Positions 58,381 through 64,000 of a stretch of DNA of 64,000 nucleotides are shown here, piece after piece; the first letter of the stretch is position 1, and every line of letters starts with the position of its first letter. Position numbers and translations under genes: made by a program. The notes below the pieces were generated by a model that searched no databases, was not told where the DNA came from, and saw only the letters and a list, made by a program, of their open reading frames with translations. Source of the stretch: Persicimonas caeni (GTDB lineage: Bacteria; Myxococcota_A; Bradymonadia; Bradymonadales; Bradymonadaceae); the NCBI RefSeq assembly GCF_006517175.1, contig NZ_CP041186.1:5173074-5237073 (forward strand), in the 5' to 3' direction.

Positions 58381-61300
58381 TCGCAGGCGCTCGAGAAGAT
58401 GCGCCGGTTCAGCCTGGGCGACCCGCGCTACTACTTGCTCGAGTTGGTGCAGGCCGCGGTGGCCAACGAGGCGGCGCAGGTCAACGTCGAGCTGTACGGC
58501 GACGGTGGGCAACGCGGTGATATGCGTATGCAGTGGGACGGGCAGGGCTTCTCCGAGCTCGAGCTCATGCGCCTGTTCGACTTTCTGTTCATCTCCGATG
58601 ACGACCCCGGGTGCGCCGACACAATCTTGCTCGCCCGCGGCCTCAACTCGATGTTGCACTTCAAGCCGGACCTGGTCAGCGTGACGAGCGGCGACGGGAC
58701 CTTGCAGGGGACTCGGCGCATCCTCTTGCGTGACGCGCAACCCAACCCCATCGATTGGATCGTGCGCGAGCCGCTCGACGGCGTGCGCATCGAAGCCGAC
58801 GGCCTCGAAGATTGGCTGCTGCCGCGCAAAAAGGGCGAGCCGCTGCGTGAGATCGGGTTGTTGGCCGATAAATGCATCTCGCCGTCGCTGGCGGTGGTGG
58901 TCAACCGCCACATTGTCTCCGATTGGAGCAGCTCTTACGGCTCGGCCCCGCAGGGCGAGGACGATTATATCGACATCGATGAGGGTGACCTGTACGGGCG
59001 GTTGTGGTTCCCGGCGCAGACCGAGCGGAGCCGCTACGACTTGATGACCTGGGGCATCAAGATCGAGCAGGTCCCGCGCATGGAGGCGCCGTTCAACCGC
59101 CTGCGCGGCGCGATCAACTACAACAAGCTCAACAAAACCGCCGACCACGCCAAGATCGTGCGTGACGCGGTGCTCGACGAGATGTGGGCGCGTGTTCGGC
59201 CGTACGCGATGGCGCTGCACGCACGCAGCGAGGGCGCGGTGCGCCACGCGGTGCGTCCGATCGATGGTGAGCGGCTCGAGCCGGCGGCGCTTCGGCGCTT
59301 TCTGGACGACGCCGGGCGCGTGGTCGTGGCCTCCCCCGAAGACGTGAGCATGCCCCAGCGGCGCGCTCGCGCCGAGCGGTTGGGCGAGGTCCTCGAGGCG
59401 CCCATTTTGGTGACCGAGAGCACCGAGCACCCCACGCTGCACGCCCTGGCGGGGCAGCGGTGCGAGGTGATCATCCCCGATTTGTCGACCCCCTACGACA
59501 CCGGCGTGCTCGCCGGTCCGCCGCGCGAGCCCCCGGCGAGGCCGTGGCTCATCGAGCCGCTGGCCGTCGAGTCGACGACGATGCGGGCCTTGGTCTCCGG
59601 TGCGGTCGCTCGCGGTTGGCTCTCCGACGAGCGTGCCGAGGGCGTGCTGCGGACGACCGGGGCCGACGAGCCGGTGCGCATGCGCGTCTACACCCCGAAG
59701 GCCGACAGCGCAGCGGGCACCGATTGGGTCAGCCTGATAGTTTGCGGCCGTGAGGTGTGGCGCGGCGATGTCCCCACATCGCATGCGGGCCACCTGCTCG
59801 TCGTGGAGCTCGCGCCCGTGTCGCCGAGGGCGATCGAGCCTTCGGCGGTGCGGCAATCTGCGGGGTGGCAACCTGATGGTGCGGCCGATTCGGTCGCCGC
59901 CGCGCTGGCCGCCTACGCGGTCGAGCATGCTCGCAACATGCTCTCGATCGCCAATCAGCGTGCGATCGAGGCGCTCACACGTGCGGAGGTCGCGCCTGGA
60001 AGCAATGGCTCGCGCTTGGCGCTGGCGGCGTTGGCCAGGCGGGTGATGTTGCGTGTGCGCAGCGGCGCCGACGGTCGACGCGATCTCACTCTGGCGGCGC
60101 TCGACATGCATGCGAGCAAGCTGCTCGAGGTCGTTCTCTTCGAAACGGCCGCCGGCCGGCCGGTGAGGGGACGAGACCTCGAGGCGTTGCTGCGACGCAA
60201 CCGGGGGCTGCTCTACGCGGTCGAGGCTGCGTCAGATGTCGAGGCTGCGCCAGAAGAGGACTTGGCGGGGCACAAACCCGACGACGTGCTCGTCGCCGAC
60301 CGAGAGCTACACACGCTTCTGGTGGACGTCTTCGGCGCCGATGCCGTCGTCCAGCTCGACAGCTGCGCTTTCGACGGCGACGCCGATGTCTCGGCGCTCG
60401 TGGCCCACCTGAGCCAGCAGGGGCAGGGCTGGGAGGTCCAGGAGCAGCGCCGCAGAGCGCGGCGTCGGCTGCTCGAGCTGGCGTTGCGAGGAGGCGCAGA
60501 GCCTGCGCACCACGAACTCGCATCGCTGCCGCTCGTCGAGCTCGCCGACGGTGGCCGCTGCAGTGTCGAGTCGCTGCGACGTTGGAGCGAAGAGGGGCAC
60601 CCGCTGGTGATGTTCGACGGCAAGAACGCCGACCTCGTCCCTTCGATGGGGGCACAGGGCGCCCAGACGAGCGAAGGTGCTGTCTCGGGGCCACCGCCCG
60701 CGCTTCGGATGGACTCGCGTCTGTTTTATCTGCTCGAAGGAGTCGCGCGTATCGAGGGCGCCTTCGACTACGACCTGTCGCATTGGGAGGCGAAGCTAAA
60801 CGCGTCGACCCCGGAGCAGGCCTTCGTCGAAGCCATCGAGATCGACGAGTCCTACGCGTCGGGCTCGATCGGCCTCGCCGTCGAGTCTGTCTCGTCGCCG
60901 GCGATTGCTGTGGTCGAACGGTCGACCCTGCGGGTTCACCAACTCCGCGAGCCGGCCCAAAAGCTCGGGCTGGTCGGCCGCGTTACGATCGACGAGACCT
61001 TCTTCGACGAGTCCGACTCACTGCACGACGCGATTTTGGAGTGGGGCACCGCGCTACTCGACCGGCTCGTCGACCAGATCGCACGGCCTCGCTCGCCAAA
61101 CCACCAAGAGCGCATCGAGCGTTGCCTTCTCGAGTACGCAGGCCGGCAACTCGAGCTCGTCGCAACGCCAGGCGGCTGGTGTTCCTGGAGCGTCGGCGAC
61201 GAACTCGCCGCGCGAATCTTGGAGCTGCCGCTCTTTCGCTTGCAGAGCGGGGCGGTCGCATCGGGAGGACAACTCGCCACGCGCTTTTCGCTGCGCCGCG

Positions 61301-61803
61301 GCCAACAGGAGGTCGTGCTCGCCGACGGCGCTCCCGCTCACCTCGAGGAGTGGAGCGCAAGTTATCTGACCGACGCACGCGTCCGCTACGACGCCCCCCG
61401 CCCGGAGCCGACGCCTCGCCCCCACTCCCCCGAGGCGACAGACGACCTCCTCCAGCTACTCGAACGCCTGCTCGAAGAGCTTCGCCCGGACGACGCCAAG
61501 CAAGCCGCGCCTCGACGCGTCCTGTGGAGCACAGGCGAGTTGTGGCCCGTCGGGACGCACCAGCCGATCTGTCACTACACCGCGCCATCGGGCTCCCAGC
61601 CGACCATCGTGCTCAACCCCAAACACTGGCTCGTCATGCGAGCCCGCCAGGCGCAGCACCTGCAGCCCGACCATATCGCGTGGCTGTTGCTCGCCATCTA
61701 CGCTCACGTCAACGCGCGCCTCGAGCCGGTTACCAACGACCACGAACTCGAGTTCCAACGCCGCGTGGCCGATGCACTCGAGCGAGGTGTTCTGACAAGA
61801 TGA
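58300..61803 (+). CDS. Giant pseudo-GHKL protein 2, 1167 aa
   Basis: This second member of the tandem family starts at ATG 58300, overlapping the stop of giant 1 by four bases (ATGA), so translation is coupled. 'YYLLELVQAAVAN' (44-56) again lacks the N-box Asn and Asp. 'WDGQGFSELELMRLFDFLF' (79-97) retains a G1-like D-G-x-G core (Asp80), and 'ILLARGLNSMLHFKPDLVSVTSGDGT' is the G2-like loop. The signature 'YNKLNKTADHAKIVRDAVLDEMWARVRPYA' is present, and the C-terminus is nearly identical to giant 1 over the last 24 residues. The middle is divergent and helix/strand mixed, with scattered Cys. ATP binding is doubtful; a structural role alongside the GHKL ATPase is likely. Confidence 0.85.
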   Translation: MNPTDDIIAQRRKGAADGERGEFSVDRSQALEKMRRFSLGDPRYYLLELVQAAVANEAAQVNVELYGDGGQRGDMRMQWDGQGFSELELMRLFDFLFISDDDPGCADTILLARGLNSMLHFKPDLVSVTSGDGTLQGTRRILLRDAQPNPIDWIVREPLDGVRIEADGLEDWLLPRKKGEPLREIGLLADKCISPSLAVVVNRHIVSDWSSSYGSAPQGEDDYIDIDEGDLYGRLWFPAQTERSRYDLMTWGIKIEQVPRMEAPFNRLRGAINYNKLNKTADHAKIVRDAVLDEMWARVRPYAMALHARSEGAVRHAVRPIDGERLEPAALRRFLDDAGRVVVASPEDVSMPQRRARAERLGEVLEAPILVTESTEHPTLHALAGQRCEVIIPDLSTPYDTGVLAGPPREPPARPWLIEPLAVESTTMRALVSGAVARGWLSDERAEGVLRTTGADEPVRMRVYTPKADSAAGTDWVSLIVCGREVWRGDVPTSHAGHLLVVELAPVSPRAIEPSAVRQSAGWQPDGAADSVAAALAAYAVEHARNMLSIANQRAIEALTRAEVAPGSNGSRLALAALARRVMLRVRSGADGRRDLTLAALDMHASKLLEVVLFETAAGRPVRGRDLEALLRRNRGLLYAVEAASDVEAAPEEDLAGHKPDDVLVADRELHTLLVDVFGADAVVQLDSCAFDGDADVSALVAHLSQQGQGWEVQEQRRRARRRLLELALRGGAEPAHHELASLPLVELADGGRCSVESLRRWSEEGHPLVMFDGKNADLVPSMGAQGAQTSEGAVSGPPPALRMDSRLFYLLEGVARIEGAFDYDLSHWEAKLNASTPEQAFVEAIEIDESYASGSIGLAVESVSSPAIAVVERSTLRVHQLREPAQKLGLVGRVTIDETFFDESDSLHDAILEWGTALLDRLVDQIARPRSPNHQERIERCLLEYAGRQLELVATPGGWCSWSVGDELAARILELPLFRLQSGAVASGGQLATRFSLRRGQQEVVLADGAPAHLEEWSASYLTDARVRYDAPRPEPTPRPHSPEATDDLLQLLERLLEELRPDDAKQAAPRRVLWSTGELWPVGTHQPICHYTAPSGSQPTIVLNPKHWLVMRARQAQHLQPDHIAWLLLAIYAHVNARLEPVTNDHELEFQRRVADALERGVLTR

Positions 61804-61880
61804 ACCCCACCGACGACATCATCGCCCAACGCCGCAAGGGCGCCGCAGATGGCGAGCGCCGCGAGTTCTCGGTCGACCGG
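61732..61880 (+). repeat. 149-bp direct repeat across a gene junction, copy 2
   Basis: This is the counterpart of 58232-58380 (four mismatches), covering the end of giant 2 and the start of giant 3. The strict conservation contrasts with the divergent bodies of the genes and invites unequal recombination that would delete or duplicate one 3.5-kb gene. Confidence 0.95.
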
Positions 61881-64000
61881 GCGCAGGCGATCGCCAAGAT
61901 GCGCCAATTCGCGTTGGCCGACCCGAGCTTCTACCTGCTCGAGCTGATTCAGGCGGCGGTCGCCAACGGCGGGGGCTATCTGAATATCGACCTGTTTCGG
62001 CTGCGCCGCGACAGCGACGACCTGAAGATGTGGTGGAGCGGGCGCGGGTTCAGCGAGTTCGAGCTCGAGCGCCTCTTCGACTTCCTGCTGATGAGTGAGG
62101 ACGAGCCGGGGTGTGCCGACACGATCTTGTTGGCGCGCGGGGTCAACGCGATGCTGCACTTCAAGCCCGCCAAGATCGTCATCGCATCGGGCGACGGCAC
62201 CCTCGACGGATCGGCGCAGGTGGTGATCTCGCGCGACGGCGACATCGTGGTCCAAGAGCCGCCCGAGCCCATCGGCGGTGTGAAGATCCACGGCGACGGA
62301 CTGTACAATTCGCTGCTCGCTCCCGAGCCCGAGCAGCAGTTGGGCGACCGCGAGGTGCAGTTGCTGCGCGAAAAGGTTATCGCTCCGGGCGTGCAGGTGA
62401 TGCTCAACGGGCATTTTATCTCCGATTGGAGCAGCGCCTACATCGAGCAGCGCGTCTGGCAGAGCGCGTATATCGCGATCGAGGAGGACGACCTGTACGG
62501 GCGGCTGTGGGAGGCGCCCCATGGCGGCCGCGGCGAGTTCGACCTGATGACCTACGGGGTCAAGGTCGAGCGCGTCGCGCGTGAGGATGCGCCGTTTTAT
62601 GCGTTGCACGGGGCGGTCAACTTCGACCGGCTCAACAAGACGGCCGACCACGCTAAGATTGTGCGCGACGAGGTGCTCGAGGAGTTGTGGGCGCGGCTTC
62701 GGCCCTACGCCGAGGCGCTGCACGCCGACCACGACCAGATCACCTACAATATTCGGCCTCTCGACGGGACCCTGTTGAGCCCGCCGGAGCTCGTCGAGCT
62801 CATCCAGACTCACGAGCGGGCGGTCGTGGTGCCTCCGCAGGTGCTTCGCGACGGTCAGGCGAAGGCGGCGCGTCGGATCGGTGAGGCGCTCGAGGCGCCG
62901 GTGTTGCTCGTGTCGCCCGACGAGCGGCCGACGTTGCGCGCGTTGGCCGGAACGAGCCTCGAGCTCGTCGAGCCGCGTCTGGACGAGCAGCGTGACGTTG
63001 ACGTGTTTACCGGACCGGTGGCGGGACCGCCGCCACGGCCCTGGCTCGTCGAGCCGGTGAGCGTCGAGTCCATCCCCGTCACCGAGTTCATCGAGCACAT
63101 GTGCGACGTCCATCACCTCGACGACGTCGACCAGCACGACAAGCAGGCGCGTGCGAGGCTGTCGCGGACGCTCGGCTCGGTGGGCGAGGTGTTCATGCGC
63201 GTCTACACCCCGGCGGGCGACACCGAGGCCGGCGTCTTGAACAAGCGCTGGGTCAAGCTGCTCGTGTGCGAGCGCGAGGTCTACAGCGCGCGGTTTCCCT
63301 CTCCCTTCGCCGGCCACGAATTGTTCATCGAGCTTCCGCCGGCGTCGCCGACGTTGCTCGATCGCAAGGTCGCCACGGACGCCGGACAGGTGTCGATCGC
63401 CGAGCTCGTCGCGCGCACTTGTGTCGAGCTGGCTCGCCATCGCCTCGAGGAGGCCAATGCCCGCGCCCTGGCCGCCCTGAGCCGCGTCGAACTCGAGCCG
63501 GGCTCGGCCAGCTCGCGCATGGCGCTGCACACGTTGAGCCGCACCGCGATGTTGCGTGTGCGCGGCGGGGTGATCGAGGTGTCGACCTTCGACGAGAAGC
63601 GCGCGCCGCTGCTCGATATGCCGTTGTTCGAGACGCTTGGAGGCGAGCCTGCTGGTCGAGCCGTCAGTGCGCGTGACCTCGCCGCTTTGCTCCGACGCAG
63701 CCGCGGTCTGCTCTTTGGCGTGCGCTCGTCGGACCCCGAGCTCCCCGCAGGACTCGAGCCGGAGGACGTCTTGGTGTTGGACGCCGAGCAAGAACAGCTG
63801 CTCGTGGCCACCCTCGGCGCCGACTGTTACGTGCGCGTCGACTTGGCCGAAGAGGCGCGCAACGCTCCAAACGCACGCTGGGTCGAGCAGGAGCGCCGGC
63901 GCCATCAGCGCCGCGCGACTTGGCGTCAGTGCCTGCAGCACTCGTTGTGTGGGCGCACAGAGGGCTTCGAGCCGGCGCAAAGGCTGGTTATCGACACGGC
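61800..64000 (+). CDS. Giant pseudo-GHKL protein 3, cut by window end
   Basis: The third family member begins at ATG 61800 in the same ATGA overlap and remains open to the window end (733 codons plus two bases). Motifs: 'FYLLELIQAAVAN' (44-56, Asn/Asp of the N-box absent), 'WWSGRGFSEFELERLFDFLL' (78-97, where Ser replaces the G1 Asp), 'ILLARGVNAMLHFKPAKIVIASGDGT', and 'FDRLNKTADHAKIVRDEVLEELWARLRPYAEAL'. The first 35 residues are almost identical to giant 2 because of the junction repeat; the rest is divergent. By comparison with its relatives about 400 more residues should follow, and a further copy may lie beyond the window. Confidence 0.85.
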   Translation, partial: MNPTDDIIAQRRKGAADGERREFSVDRAQAIAKMRQFALADPSFYLLELIQAAVANGGGYLNIDLFRLRRDSDDLKMWWSGRGFSEFELERLFDFLLMSEDEPGCADTILLARGVNAMLHFKPAKIVIASGDGTLDGSAQVVISRDGDIVVQEPPEPIGGVKIHGDGLYNSLLAPEPEQQLGDREVQLLREKVIAPGVQVMLNGHFISDWSSAYIEQRVWQSAYIAIEEDDLYGRLWEAPHGGRGEFDLMTYGVKVERVAREDAPFYALHGAVNFDRLNKTADHAKIVRDEVLEELWARLRPYAEALHADHDQITYNIRPLDGTLLSPPELVELIQTHERAVVVPPQVLRDGQAKAARRIGEALEAPVLLVSPDERPTLRALAGTSLELVEPRLDEQRDVDVFTGPVAGPPPRPWLVEPVSVESIPVTEFIEHMCDVHHLDDVDQHDKQARARLSRTLGSVGEVFMRVYTPAGDTEAGVLNKRWVKLLVCEREVYSARFPSPFAGHELFIELPPASPTLLDRKVATDAGQVSIAELVARTCVELARHRLEEANARALAALSRVELEPGSASSRMALHTLSRTAMLRVRGGVIEVSTFDEKRAPLLDMPLFETLGGEPAGRAVSARDLAALLRRSRGLLFGVRSSDPELPAGLEPEDVLVLDAEQEQLLVATLGADCYVRVDLAEEARNAPNARWVEQERRRHQRRATWRQCLQHSLCGRTEGFEPAQRLVIDT

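Overview
This 64 kb window is high-GC chromosomal DNA from what is most likely a free-living deltaproteobacterium-like predator or marine bacterium (Myxococcota / Bradymonadia type). That placement is an inference. It rests on the many lipoproteins with Asp/Ser/Thr-rich linkers after the lipid cysteine, Cys-rich 'C-x-TDADC'-like secreted proteins, a eukaryotic-type Ser/Thr kinase with a periplasmic tail, and di-haem MauG-like and DUF1501 lipoprotein clusters. No rRNA, tRNA or CRISPR array is visible.

Layout. 1-5.8 kb: the end of a secreted Cys-rich protein, a helical protein, an IS3-family insertion sequence and small exported proteins. 5.8-11.5 kb (minus strand): a Ser/Thr kinase with a membrane-anchored acidic partner, a cytidylyltransferase plus CDP-alcohol transferase pair, and a DUF2795 protein. 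11.6-12.6 kb: a dispersed non-coding repeat, found again inverted at 47.2-48.1 kb. 12.6-19.2 kb (minus): a lipoprotein, a MauG-like di-haem protein, an LVIVD-type propeller lipoprotein and a long-chain acyl-CoA synthetase. 19.5-31.5 kb: an M48 metalloprotease, a PAS/histidine kinase/receiver hybrid, a rhomboid protease, an acyltransferase, a secreted EEP-fold nuclease/phosphatase, a sugar-dehydrogenase-like lipoprotein and a sulfatase/alkaline-phosphatase-fold membrane transferase. 31.5-36.5 kb (minus): a haem c lipoprotein, a Tat-exported DUF1501 protein and a large lipoprotein. 36.7-46.9 kb: an orphan branched-chain-type binding protein, an outer-membrane barrel candidate, an RlmJ-like protein, coiled-coil and unknown proteins, and a GspE/PilB-type ATPase fused to a protein-isoaspartate-methyltransferase-like domain. 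46.9-48.2 kb: non-coding repeats.

48.2-64 kb is the most unusual part: an AAA+ ATPase, two paralogous lipoproteins, then a run of same-strand genes. The first encodes a 578-residue HSP90/GHKL-type ATPase with intact ATP motifs and an HSP90-like LSRE middle-domain motif. Three giant paralogues follow (1306, 1167 and more than 733 residues). Their N-termini look like degenerate GHKL domains in which the N-box Asn and Asp are replaced by Ala, and they share a LNKTADH signature. The giants are joined by four-base ATGA overlaps, and a 149-bp sequence spanning the junction is 97% identical at two successive junctions although the proteins are otherwise divergent. This looks like an undescribed multi-protein HSP90/sacsin-like system. 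Its function is unknown; defence or protein quality control are guesses.

The non-coding DNA is rich in structured repeats: REP-like hairpins whose arms differ but still pair, a 164-bp palindromic element, 41-bp and 66-bp tandem repeats, and simple-sequence tracts directly before start codons.
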